A stretch of DNA of 64,000 bases from CBDBND01 sp965262665 (lineage in GTDB: Bacteria; Pseudomonadota; Alphaproteobacteria; Rhodospirillales; Rhodospirillaceae): assembly GCA_965262665.1 (NCBI GenBank), contig OZ253551.1:124001-188000 (forward strand), written 5' to 3'. Positions 53,382-62,746 of the stretch are shown here, piece after piece. Under the pieces are notes generated by a model. The model saw nothing but the letters and a program-made list of their open reading frames with translations. It was not told the origin of the DNA and did not search any database. The position numbers were made by a program, and so were the translations under genes. Within the stretch, counting starts at the first letter, position 1. Each line of letters opens with the position of its first letter.

Positions 53382-54844
53382 ACGGTTTGCCCCACCAATG
53401 CTTTGGCCAAGGTCAACGGTACATCCGGCATCAGGAACAACACCAGGGTCCCCAAAGCTGTCAAACTAACCGCTAGAACCACAGGCCAAGGCGCTTCGCC
53501 GTGCTCATGGTCAGGCGGCACGTCTTCGTCTTTTAGAAAAGCCCGGTAGATAATGGGAATGAAGTAGCCGGTATTGAGCAACGTGCTGACGAAAATCACG
53601 AACAAAACGAACCAGTCCTTAATGTCCATGGCCGCCGACAGGATGTACCACTTGCCAAGGAAGCCCGCTGTGGGCGGCACACCGATCATGCTCAAGGCAC
53701 CGATAGTGAAAGCCGTCATGGTCCAAGGCATGCGCTTGCCGATGCCGTTCAATTGGCTCACTTCTGTCTTATGGGCAGCGGTATAGATAGACCCGGCAGC
53801 AAAGAACAGCGTGATCTTGCCGAAAGCGTGAGCGGTAATGTGCATAGCGGCGCCGATGATGGCCAGAGGCGTTGCCATAGCGGCAGCCAGCACTACATAG
53901 GACAGTTGACTAACCGTAGAGTAAGCCAAGCGGCGTTTCAGATTGTCCTGACCCAAAGCAATGATCGATGCGACCAGCACCGTAAAGCCGGCCGCATACA
54001 CAACCCAGCCCAAGACATCGGCACTATTGAACAAATCAATGCCAAACACGTAGACAATAACTTTGACCACTGTGAACACACCGGCCTTGACGACTGCAAC
54101 AGCATGGAGAAGCGCGCTGACCGGGGTCGGCGCAACCATAGCGGCAGGCAGCCAACGATGGACAGGCATAACGGCGGCTTTACCGATGCCATAGATAAAC
54201 GCCACACCGAGGGCACCAATGACCAGCGGATTTTCATCCGCAGGAATAATCCCACCAGCTTTGAAGTCGCCCGTTCCTGCAACCACGTAGGTTCCGATAA
54301 CTGCGGGCAGCAGAAACACCACGGAGGTGGTCAGCAGGATGCCCAAATACATCCGCCCGCCGGCCTTGGCGTCGTCATTGCCCTTGTGGGTGACCAGCGG
54401 ATAGGTGGACAGCGTTAAAATTTCGTAGAACAGGAACAGCGTGAACAAATTGCCGGCAAAGGCAATGCCGATGGTGCTGGCGATGGCAATGGCAAAACAC
54501 GTATAGAAGATGGTCTGATTTTTCTCATTGTTGCCGCGCATGTAGCCGATGGAATAGATCGAATTCACGATCCATAGGCTCGACGCGATCATGGCAAAGA
54601 TCATGCCCATGGGTTCGACAACAAAACGAACTTCCAGACCGGGCAGGACACTCAGTGCTTCCGTCGCTGGACGCCCACCCTGCATAACCGTCGGCATAAT
54701 GATGAACACGACCATGAACAGGAGCGCTGCAGTACCGAGAGTGTAACCCTCGCGAAGATTAGGTTTCGCCCCGCTGGACGCTATGAAAAAGGCGCCGATA
54801 GCCGGGATCAGAAACGCGGCAATGATGAAATCCGACATTTCCAT
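53378..54844 (-). CDS. mrpD: Mrp-type antiporter D-like subunit (second)
   Basis: 488 residues, about 14 helices. The start ATG shares its A with the stop of the upstream gene (TGATG). Core features: LFLFYEILTLSTYPLVTHKG with the helix-5 glutamate, AVMPVHRWLPAAMVAPTPVSALLHAVAVVKAG with the conserved lysine and histidine, and RRLAYSTVSQLSYVVLA with the discontinuous helix. Conducts protons or exchanges Na+ as part of the complex. Confidence 0.88.
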   Translation of the reverse strand: MEMSDFIIAAFLIPAIGAFFIASSGAKPNLREGYTLGTAALLFMVVFIIMPTVMQGGRPATEALSVLPGLEVRFVVEPMGMIFAMIASSLWIVNSIYSIGYMRGNNEKNQTIFYTCFAIAIASTIGIAFAGNLFTLFLFYEILTLSTYPLVTHKGNDDAKAGGRMYLGILLTTSVVFLLPAVIGTYVVAGTGDFKAGGIIPADENPLVIGALGVAFIYGIGKAAVMPVHRWLPAAMVAPTPVSALLHAVAVVKAGVFTVVKVIVYVFGIDLFNSADVLGWVVYAAGFTVLVASIIALGQDNLKRRLAYSTVSQLSYVVLAAAMATPLAIIGAAMHITAHAFGKITLFFAAGSIYTAAHKTEVSQLNGIGKRMPWTMTAFTIGALSMIGVPPTAGFLGKWYILSAAMDIKDWFVLFVIFVSTLLNTGYFIPIIYRAFLKDEDVPPDHEHGEAPWPVVLAVSLTALGTLVLFLMPDVPLTLAKALVGQTV

Positions 54845-56319
54845 CAGCGCGCTCCAATCAACACGTTGACCGCCTGTTCTGCCGCGCCCACGGTAAACGA
54901 TGTGTCGAAGCCCAGATAAATACAGGCCAAAATGAATACCCAAGAGGTCATGATCATGGCCTTGGGCGCTTCCTGGAGAGGCGGTGCGTCTACCGGGCGC
55001 TCCCGAAAGAAGGCGATTTCAATCACGCGACCCATGTACACCAAGACCAACAGAGAGCTCAGCATCAGCAGGACGACGAGCCACCACCAGCCGTTTTCGA
55101 GCGCACCGACCGCCAGATACCACTTCGATACAAAGCCGACCGTTCCCGGCACACCCAGCATACTGAAACCACCAAGCACGAACGCAAACATGGTCAACGG
55201 CATGGCTTTGCCTACACCAGCCATATCGGAAATGCGGACTGTGCCGATTTGCAGTGCGATCCCGCCGACGAGCATGAACAACGCTCCCTTCATTACGGCG
55301 TGATTGAAGATGTGCACCAAACTGCCAGTGAGTCCTGTGGCATTGGCGATGGCGATACCTAGGGTGATGTACCCGATTTGCGCCACACTGGAGTACGCCA
55401 ACATGCGTTTCACGTTTTCCTGAAAAATGGCGGTAAAAGACCCTGCGAAAATGGCCAGGATGGAGAGCACCAAAACCATTTCGGGTACCGGCGATTGTTC
55501 AATGGAGAAGGCAAACCCGAAGACCGAGTAGAGATAGCGTATCAATAAGTAGATGGACACTTTGGTTGCGGTTGCCGCGATAAAGGCCGTGGTCACCGAC
55601 GGCGCAAACGCATACGCGTTGGGTAACCAAAGATGCAGTGGGAACAAGGCCACTTTCAATGACAAGCCGACGACGATAAAGGCCATGCCAGCGATGGCTG
55701 GCGGAGTGTCTAGGATCGGACCTAATCTCTCGGACAGGTCAACGAGATTGAGCGTGCCAGTTATTGTGTAGAGCAAACCGACACCAATGACGTACATGGT
55801 GGCGCCAACCGTCCCCATGATCAGGTATTGATAGGCAGATGCCAACGCTCGCCTGTCATGTCCCAGTGAAATCAGCGTGTACATGGAGAGTGAAGAAATT
55901 TCCATGAACACAAAGGCGTTGAATGCGTCGCCGGTAACAATGATGCCCATGAGCCCGCACAGACAGAGAAGGTACATGGTGTAGTACCAGCCGCGGATAC
56001 CCTCTTTGATTTCCGTCTTGACGCTTTGGCGACCGTAAATAAGCACCGCTGTCGCGATAAGAGAAACGAGAATCAGAAGGTAGATGGAAAGAAGGTCGAC
56101 GCGATATTCAATGCCGATAGGCGGCGCCCACCCACCCATCTTATACGAGATGACGCCATAGTCCCTGACCTGCGCCAACATACTGGCCGAACCGAAAAAC
56201 GACAGGAAAGACGTCAACAAAGCAATGAACCAGCACGCTGATTCCTTGCGGACAATGCCACAGACAGCAGCCGCAAAAAGCGGAACGGCAACAATGATGG
56301 CAGGGAACTGGTCAAGCAT
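54844..56319 (-). CDS. mrpD: Mrp-type antiporter D subunit (first)
   Basis: 491 residues, about 14 helices. NAFVFMEISSLSMYTLISLG holds the helix-5 glutamate, KVALFPLHLWLPNAYAFAPS and ATATKVSIYLLIRYL the conserved lysines, and KRMLAYSSVAQIGYITLGIA with LVHIFNHAVMKGALFM the second ion path. This is the best match to canonical MrpD/MnhD of the three. It starts four bases after mrpC. Confidence 0.92.
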   Translation of the reverse strand: MLDQFPAIIVAVPLFAAAVCGIVRKESACWFIALLTSFLSFFGSASMLAQVRDYGVISYKMGGWAPPIGIEYRVDLLSIYLLILVSLIATAVLIYGRQSVKTEIKEGIRGWYYTMYLLCLCGLMGIIVTGDAFNAFVFMEISSLSMYTLISLGHDRRALASAYQYLIMGTVGATMYVIGVGLLYTITGTLNLVDLSERLGPILDTPPAIAGMAFIVVGLSLKVALFPLHLWLPNAYAFAPSVTTAFIAATATKVSIYLLIRYLYSVFGFAFSIEQSPVPEMVLVLSILAIFAGSFTAIFQENVKRMLAYSSVAQIGYITLGIAIANATGLTGSLVHIFNHAVMKGALFMLVGGIALQIGTVRISDMAGVGKAMPLTMFAFVLGGFSMLGVPGTVGFVSKWYLAVGALENGWWWLVVLLMLSSLLVLVYMGRVIEIAFFRERPVDAPPLQEAPKAMIMTSWVFILACIYLGFDTSFTVGAAEQAVNVLIGAR

Positions 56320-56322
56320 GGG

Positions 56323-56700
56323 TTAGTCCCAGTCCTCGCCATAAATTTCGTCTTCCTCGATGCTGCCATAGGCTTCGTTAATACGAACGACCAAGGCCAG
56401 CCCTAAAGCCAACGTGGCCACTCCAACTACGATGGCGGTGAGGATAAGAACGTGCGGCAAAGGATTTGAATACAGTTGACTTGGCGCACCTTCGATGATG
56501 ATCGGAGCGGTGCCGCCGATAATTTTACCCGGTGAAATGTAGAGCAAATAGACGGATGTTTGGAAAATCGAGAGGCCGACCAGCTTTTTAATCATGTTGG
56601 ACCGGGAAATGATGATGTAAAACCCGGCCATGATCAAAAATATGGTGATCCAATGATTGACCCCACCGAGGAAGAAAGCGAGTTCGTTTAGCCCTTCCAT
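56323..56700 (-). CDS. mrpC: Mrp antiporter subunit C (NuoK-like)
   Basis: 125 residues with three helices; a glutamate-free first helix (WITIFLIMAGFYIIISRSN) and KKLVGLSIFQTSVYLLYIS, then PLPHVLILTAIVVGVATLAL, the usual NuoK/MrpC end. The C-terminal tail is acidic (EEDEIYGED). Confidence 0.92.
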   Translation of the reverse strand: MEGLNELAFFLGGVNHWITIFLIMAGFYIIISRSNMIKKLVGLSIFQTSVYLLYISPGKIIGGTAPIIIEGAPSQLYSNPLPHVLILTAIVVGVATLALGLALVVRINEAYGSIEEDEIYGEDWD

Positions 56701-56710
56701 AACCCCCTCC

Positions 56711-57130
56711 TCAGCGTCCGCGGCCGGCGAACGTATAAAAGATCAGCAGCATGGTCGAAGCGACTGTGACGAGAACGCCAGCTTCAACAAATAGAATGCC
56801 GAGGTGCTGGCCATGCGAGGGGTCATGCGAATCAAGCATGTTGTAATCGAGAAAGTTACCGCCGAGAAACCAAGTGACGACACCAACACCTGCGAAAATA
56901 ACCACACCTAACGGAACGAGAACCTCTAGCAAAGACGGTGGCACAACTCTTTGCGCCTGTTTCAAGCCGAATATGAGGGCGTAAAGAACAAATGCCGCAG
57001 CAACCACGACACCGGCCTGGAAGCCACCGCCAGGGCCATAATCACCGTGAAACTGCACATACAACGCAAAAAGAAGCAGGAATGGGATCAGGAGTTTAGA
57101 AACTACACGTAAAATGAGATGCCGCCTCAT
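56711..57130 (-). CDS. mrpB: Mrp antiporter subunit B
   Basis: 139 residues. LRVVSKLLIPFLLLFALYVQ and HGDYGPGGGFQAGVV are the diagnostic MrpB/MnhB segments, followed by two further helices. Its first codon overlaps the end of the DUF4040 gene (ATGA type). Confidence 0.93.
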   Translation of the reverse strand: MRRHLILRVVSKLLIPFLLLFALYVQFHGDYGPGGGFQAGVVVAAAFVLYALIFGLKQAQRVVPPSLLEVLVPLGVVIFAGVGVVTWFLGGNFLDYNMLDSHDPSHGQHLGILFVEAGVLVTVASTMLLIFYTFAGRGR

Positions 57131-57690
57131 TGCTGACCGCCCTCCCCGTTTGCCTTTTCGTCATGTCGACGTCTGCGGCCTTTCAGCAACATCAGCACAC
57201 CGATCCCAGCAGTAAAAATCACGGTGGTTTCACCAAGCGTGTCATACCCTCGGTAACTTGCCAGGACTGAGGTAACGACGTTGGGTACCGTCGTGTCAGG
57301 CACGGACCGCTCTAGATATTCAGGACCCACATGGGTGTGAACCGGCGTATTGGCCTGTCCGTAGCCGGGCAAACCCCAAGTGCCGTAAACCAAGGCCGCT
57401 CCAGTAAGCAGAGACAAGATTAAGGGCAGTACGTTTGAATGCCTGGCCGGAGCTTCTTCTGTATTGGTCAAGTGCAGAGCCGAAAGCAAAAGGACCGTGG
57501 AAACGCCTGCGCCGACGGCAGCCTCGGTCATACCCACATCGACTGCATCCATCGCAATGAGAAGCGTTGCCATAAGAAAGCTGTACGCCCCACTAAGAAT
57601 TACGACGGCAAACAAATTTCGCGCACCAATTACTCCAAAAGTGACGGCTGCAAGGAATAGGAGCAAACAGAGATTGATGAAGAATTCCAC
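57127..57690 (-). CDS. DUF4040/MbhD-MbhE-type subunit (MrpA C-terminal equivalent)
   Basis: 187 residues. The first half (MTEAAVGAGVSTVLLLSAL) is the DUF4040/MbhD domain, the second half (YRGYDTLGETTVIFTAGIGV) the MbhE-type region. In classical Mrp operons these form the C-terminus of the large MrpA; here they are a separate protein and no NuoL-like MrpA front is fused to it. The ion path would then depend on the three D-type subunits. Confidence 0.88.
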   Translation of the reverse strand: MEFFINLCLLLFLAAVTFGVIGARNLFAVVILSGAYSFLMATLLIAMDAVDVGMTEAAVGAGVSTVLLLSALHLTNTEEAPARHSNVLPLILSLLTGAALVYGTWGLPGYGQANTPVHTHVGPEYLERSVPDTTVPNVVTSVLASYRGYDTLGETTVIFTAGIGVLMLLKGRRRRHDEKANGEGGQQ

Positions 57691-57693
57691 GTC

Positions 57694-58020
57694 TTAATGC
57701 CTTTCTCCGGTCCGGTCCTCAGACAGGATCGGTTTGACGTCGCGATGCCGCATAGCGCGGGCGATGGCATGACTAGCAACTGGGCTGGTGAAGAAAATTA
57801 GAATAAGCACGATGCCCAAGCGCGCCGTCGTCAAAGTCCATCCCGATTGCACCATCAGGCCAATGAGGATCATGCCTACGCCGAGCGTATCGATCACGCT
57901 GGCTGCGTGAAGGCGGGTATAGACGTCTGGCATGCGCAGCAGACCCAAAGCGCCAACAACACAGAAAAACCCACCGCCAAGAAGAAGACCCCAGCTAAGA
58001 AGATTAAGGACAACATCCAT
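57694..58020 (-). CDS. mrpG: Mrp antiporter subunit G
   Basis: 108 residues with three helices: LLGGGFFCVVGALGLLRMPD, VYTRLHAASVIDTLGVGMIL and LIFFTSPVASHAIARA. The motif LRMPDVYTRLHA is characteristic of MrpG/MnhG. Confidence 0.95.
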   Translation of the reverse strand: MDVVLNLLSWGLLLGGGFFCVVGALGLLRMPDVYTRLHAASVIDTLGVGMILIGLMVQSGWTLTTARLGIVLILIFFTSPVASHAIARAMRHRDVKPILSEDRTGERH

Positions 58021-58022
58021 GG

Positions 58023-58304
58023 TTAATGTCCTAACTCTTCTTCATCGGTGCCGAGGTCGCCATATCTAAAGAATTTGAGTACGGCTATCGTTCCAATGAC
58101 GTTGAGCAAGGCGTAAATTATGGCGAGATCGATGAACTCCGGCCGTCCAAAGACGTATCCAATAACGGCCAGCAGCAACACGGATAGTGTACCAATTGAA
58201 TTGCCGGCAATCACCCGATCAAAAACAGTTGGACCACGCAAAATGCGCACCAAAGTAAGGCCAAGAGCAGCCAGAACAGCCAGACATGCGATCGCGAACA
58301 TCAT
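58023..58304 (-). CDS. mrpF: Mrp antiporter subunit F
   Basis: 93 residues, three helices. RILRGPTVFDRVIAGNSIGT is the MrpF signature, then FIDLAIIYALLNVIGTIAVLKF. It overlaps the end of mrpE by four bases. Confidence 0.95.
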   Translation of the reverse strand: MMFAIACLAVLAALGLTLVRILRGPTVFDRVIAGNSIGTLSVLLLAVIGYVFGRPEFIDLAIIYALLNVIGTIAVLKFFRYGDLGTDEEELGH

Positions 58305-58777
58305 GGCGAACCCTCAAACTTGGCACATCTGCGGTCCATTTCTCCGGCTTCTAAATCGATCGCGTTCTCTCGTGTAATGGCGTGAACGATAATGTCATCG
58401 TTCTCTATGTCGACGGAAATGGTTCCAGGTGTCAGCGTAATGGAATTGGCATAGGTCACCCTCGCAACATCCGTTTGCTGTGACATTTTTACGCGCGTCA
58501 AAGTGGGACTGACGGGTAAAGATGGGTCGACGATGATCCGTGTCACATTGAGGGCGGATTGAATAATCTGCACGATCAACCACGGCCAATAGGTCAGGGC
58601 TGACGGAGCCAAATGGATAGGATGTCCTTCCCGATCGGAAACATCCATGCGTTGGGCTAGCAGTGCAATTAAAATGGAGCTGATAATGCCAGCAGTCACA
58701 AGAAACTGGTCATAGTGGCCAGACAGGGTCAACCAAAAGACAAACAATACGATCGCCGTGCTTACTACATGCACCAT
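58301..58777 (-). CDS. mrpE: Mrp antiporter subunit E
   Basis: 158 residues: two N-terminal helices and a soluble domain with SALNVTRIIVDPSLPVSPTL, YANSITLTPGTISVDIENDD and VHAITRENA, as in MrpE/MnhE. First gene of the operon; its promoter should lie between 58778 and 58967. Confidence 0.94.
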   Translation of the reverse strand: MVHVVSTAIVLFVFWLTLSGHYDQFLVTAGIISSILIALLAQRMDVSDREGHPIHLAPSALTYWPWLIVQIIQSALNVTRIIVDPSLPVSPTLTRVKMSQQTDVARVTYANSITLTPGTISVDIENDDIIVHAITRENAIDLEAGEMDRRCAKFEGSP

Positions 58778-58967
58778 CGAATGATCATTCCCCTATTCAC
58801 CACTGCACGCCAAGCCGACAGTGAGGTCCACTTAGGGCCATGCCGGTTTGAGTTCCCCACCAGTGTCATTACTGGGTCCCCACGGGCAACTATATAGATT
58901 TATTGGATTTTCTGTAACAGCGGGGGCCCGGCAAGGAATGAAAATCAGTTCGATCCGCAATCAATCC

Positions 58968-59542
58968 CTAGTCGATTCGACGGGGTGACCATTGGTTAAC
59001 AGCGACCGGTTTCCCGGTATGAGACCGCATAACCTTGGATCGCAACACGCGATCCGGGGCCGGAGCGTCGCCTTTTTCATCTATACGACGCCGGTCTCGG
59101 GTCGTGCTGCCAAGAGTCTTAACGTAAAACGCCCCCATGGAATCAAAAGAGATTTCCGTCCCTTGCCCCAATTCGCTGGCTTCCACAACGGGAGGATGGT
59201 TTTTATAGCCGTATTCAACCGTTCAACAGATTTCGCGCCGAATTGCCGCCATACGCTGTCGAGTACATGAACTGCGTCCTCGTCCGGTTTAATGGTATCG
59301 ACCATCGGACGGCCCCTCCTCTCCATCGCCCGGTAAACGTTTGGCTCGACTGGCCCTTCAGGCCCGATAACAAAAACGGCAGGCATTAATTTGGCGCCGT
59401 GTTTCGCAGAAGCGTAATACGCCTGGGCCAAATACAGCAGTCGATGCATTTTTTGAGGCTGCAAATACTCACCATCGTCAAGCGCTCGGTCCAATAACCA
59501 GAACGCGACATCGAAGCATGAATCGACAGCAGGCTTATGCAT
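58968..59542 (-). pseudogene. SocA/Panacea-type protein, frameshifted
   Basis: From the ATG at 59542: VDSCFDVAFWLLDRALDDGE, YLQPQKMHRLLYLAQAYYAS, MPAVFVIGPEGPVEPNVYRA, typical of alphaproteobacterial Panacea/DUF4065 proteins related to the SocA antitoxin. After NWG, the frame as read ends in an unlikely tail; a one-base shift in the GGGGCAAGGG stretch near 59170 gives QGTEISFDSMGAFYVKTLGS and an extended C-terminus to 58968. A homopolymer indel is likely. No toxin gene is adjacent. Confidence 0.65.
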
Positions 59543-59603
59543 CCATACACTCCAGCGGCGACTGCACCCGCAGTATCGCACGGCATTGACATTACCGTTG
59601 GCC

Positions 59604-62249
59604 ATGGCCCGCTATCAACCTCGACATAAAAGAACCAATACACTCAGAAAGGCCACGCTCGGTGCACTGCTCATAGTATTCGTTTTTGTAGTCGCGGCTA
59701 TTTTGTTCCGCACGGCCTTATTGGAATTTGGTCTGAAGACCGCTCTTGTGAGCCAGGGCTTGGGGCCCGTAGAAATTGATGTTCGGCGACTTGGGCCGAC
59801 AACGGTCTAAATTGGACCACTATCTTTCGCTGATGGGCAAATGGCGGTGGAAGTGTTGGAAGCGCGTTACGGCTCGAATTTGTGGCGCCTGGGTCAAGTG
59901 GACTCGGTGTTTATATCAGGATTTCACCTCAGCGGAGAATGGACTGGTGAGGGTGTTTCTTTTGGCGCTCTAGACCGGTTTTTCGAACCACAACCCGAAC
60001 AGTCAAATGAACCGGCGCCTAGCCTTGCTAATGGCCCAGAAGCGCAATCCACCTTTATTGATAATGTGGTTATTGAGGACGCGTTAGTTTCTCTGCAACA
60101 TCCCGACGGCCTCTTTACCATCGAAACTGATCTCTCTTTTGACGGCGGTGGAGAAGAAAACGTCATTACCACAAATACACGGGTCCAAGGCCCCAACATT
60201 GCCGGTAAAATTCAATGTAATGGTGCGACACGAGATTTTGATGCCCTTAACGTAATTGGCATAGGTTTGGTCCAACTATCCGCCAACGCTTTTCGTATGA
60301 CTGGGCAAACAGAGACTGTCGATATCGACGTGGACTTGGAAATTGCCTCGGAAGATAAGAATTTCAGAGTGGATGCAAACCGTCCACTGACGATCAAAAC
60401 GGCTTTGCCCATTGATTCAAATTTGCTCGATGGATTGGATCAGGTTGGTAGAACAATCAACATCTCACTCAGCAGTGAGAATGAAGAAGGGTCAATCCTT
60501 ACGGCAGTGCGTCGAGATCAAGATTTTCTGGTCACTTCCGACTTAAATCTAGTGTGGACCAGTCCATTGGGAAATGGTGCTCTGGAATTTGGTAGTTGGA
60601 TGGGCTTGGGTGAAGACAACCTGCCTCAAGACTTCTTGTTTGAGAGGTTGTCTCTATCGCTAGAAAACGTAACTTTCCCGTTTGGAACAATTACTGCTAG
60701 CTTAAATGGTAGCGGTTTGCATGGTCCACTTACCGTTGCGGAAGGTCCAATTCAAATCGAAGCATTAGTTTCGAATGGATCGGTAAAAGACGTCAATTTT
60801 GATGACCTATTGGTTTCTGCAAATACCACTTTTCGACTTGATGGCTTGTCCCTTGCTTTCGACCTAAACGATTTTACGACAACGATGCGTGGCGGTGCGT
60901 TCGTGATTCTTTGCGTTTTGACCAGCCCGTCAGTGCTGTCCTTGAATCACCTTCTCCGAGTGCTCAATTCGTTACAGTCGTGTTCGGAGCAGACGGCAGC
61001 GCCACACTTACATTCGACGCCGGATTGAAAATCGATGCACCTGCGATGGTCTCAATTACCAACAACGATGAAACGCAAATAAACATAAGTGTGCCCAGTG
61101 TGGCCGTTGACGGTTTTTGGGTGACCGGTGAAACTGACGTTGACCTTGGTATTGCTCTCCAAGGCGCCCAAGTGTCTACCGACCTTTTGCAAGGTCGAAA
61201 TTTATCCGCTAAGATTGCCGGCTCATTGGATTTACTAAGCGGATCCTTATCTGGCATGACCGACTTACGTCCAATAAGCGGCCCCGTTCGGGCCGGTCTA
61301 CCGTTTGAAAGCGAGATTGAGTGGACCAATCAACAACTGACGCTCAATGGTGTGCTGAAAACCGGTTCAGCGCGTGATTTGGCGACCTTTCTTCTGACCT
61401 ACGATACCTCGCAGGGCAGAGGGCAGGTCAGTACGTCTGTCGGCCCATTGTTGTTTGGCGGGAATCAGTTGAGCCCGTCGGATATTTACGGCTTTGGTTT
61501 ACCCTTCACGCCTACGTCTGGTGAAATGGCCGCTGAGTTGGCTCTCCCGCTGGGCGATGCGCCACCAACCAATGGCGGCACCCTCTATGCTCGCGATCTC
61601 GAAGTCGAAACCGGAGCTGCGCGCCTAGAAAGGGTGAACACGGTGTTATCATTGGGGCAGATCTGGCCACCTCTGATGAAGAAAAATCAAACCGTCGCAA
61701 TTGGTTTGCTCCAAGCCGGCGTACCAATAACGAATGTCCTCGCTTCGTTTTCGATCAGTGAGCCAAATTTCGTGAATATCCCAAGTATAAATATGGATTT
61801 TGTCGGAGGACAAATTTCAGGTCACGATTTTACCATTGATTTAGCTGAAGGTAGGGAACTCGTAAGTCTCGATGTGCGTGGTGTAAATCTGGCCACGCTC
61901 GCTCAGCTGAGCGGTTTGTCCGGACTTGAAGCAGATGGCGTCCTTTCGGGCACAATCCCAGTTCAGCTTTCAGCAAATGACGCAGTTATTCGCAATGGTA
62001 TTCTGACGACGAATGGCTCTGGCCGCATCAGTTACCGCCCCGCGCCCGGATCAGGAGTCAGTGTTGCCGCAGAAGGTGGTCTGCAATTAGTGTTACAAGC
62101 AATGGAAGAGTTTCAATACGATTCTCTTTCGTTGACGGTATCCGGGTCGTTAATCAAAGAGTTGGGGGCCGGCCTTGCGATTAAAGGGCGCAATCCAAAC
62201 CTCTACGGTGGTTATCCGGTCGACTTTAATCTCAATTTATCCGGCGAAG
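59604..62249 (+). pseudogene. YdbH-like envelope protein, nonsense plus frameshift plus truncation
   Basis: A large AsmA/TamB-type beta-rich envelope protein of the YdbH kind. The start (MARYQPRHKRTNTLRKATLG) leads to one membrane anchor (GALLIVFVFVVAAILF). The frame meets a TAA at 59808 (LGPTTV stop IGPLSFADGQ), where CAA would give Q, and continues unchanged to about 60900. There a shift moves it to the frame LRFDQPVSAVLESPSPSAQF, which runs through DVRGVNLATLAQLSGLSGLE and GRISYRPAPGSG to the end. The C-terminus stops at an IS21-type tip at 62250. Three independent lesions argue for true loss of the gene. Confidence 0.75.
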
Positions 62250-62305
62250 TGTCAACGGCGGAGCAAAATCAGTCCAGTTGGGCGGCGTAAAACCAGTCCA
62301 TTTTA
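62250..62305 (+). mobile_element. IS21-type left-end stub
   Basis: TGTCAACGGCGGAGCAAAAT at the tip followed by GGGCGGCGTAAAACCAGTCC, the same build as the tip at 37476. It ends the YdbH-like frame. Confidence 0.5.
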
Positions 62306-62418
62306 TGTGATGCCGAAGGCGTTGTTGCGGGTTGTCCCGGTAGTGCATAGGAGGGACCCGCGCGGCTTTGCGTAGCGTTTCGCGTGTGCGAAGCGAAGGC
62401 GTGTGGGCGGTGCCTGTG

Positions 62419-62625
62419 TATCCCAAACCGTCTTGCTGCTTCTCGCTGGCTCAGCTCTTCCACATGGCACGCCAGCCGCACGGTTAGATAAAGGTCCACC
62501 AAGTACATCCTCCCACCTTCCATCCCCAAAAGGATCGAAGGCTACAGGTGGCAGACTTTTTGCGCCGCCCGCGGCCGGGACATTCCCGCCGCTCCCGTGG
62601 ACTAATTTGTCACCGCCGTTCTCAC
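62419..62625 (-). mobile_element. IS21-family left-end fragment, copy C
   Basis: Tip at 62625 (GTGAGAACGGCGGTGAC reading leftwards), istA start at about 62508 (MYLVDLYLTVRLACHVEE) and 28 residues up to REAARRFG, where it breaks at about 62420. Nearly identical to copies A and B. Between 62306 and 62418 lies short unassigned IS-like sequence. Confidence 0.85.
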
Positions 62626-62746
62626 CTTGGCGACCTCATTTGTTCACTATATATTCTTATTGGTGCCATGAGAACACTACAAGAACATATTGCCAAGCTG
62701 CTATTTGACCATTAGTACCAGCCCAGTCTTGGCCGAAGGCATACCC

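Noticed and set aside
24487..59810. Stop-codon readthrough or recoding to explain in-frame stops at 24487, 25920, 40635 and 59808
   Set aside because: Both TAA and TAG are involved and ordinary genes in the window also end with these codons; accompanying frameshifts favour gene decay.
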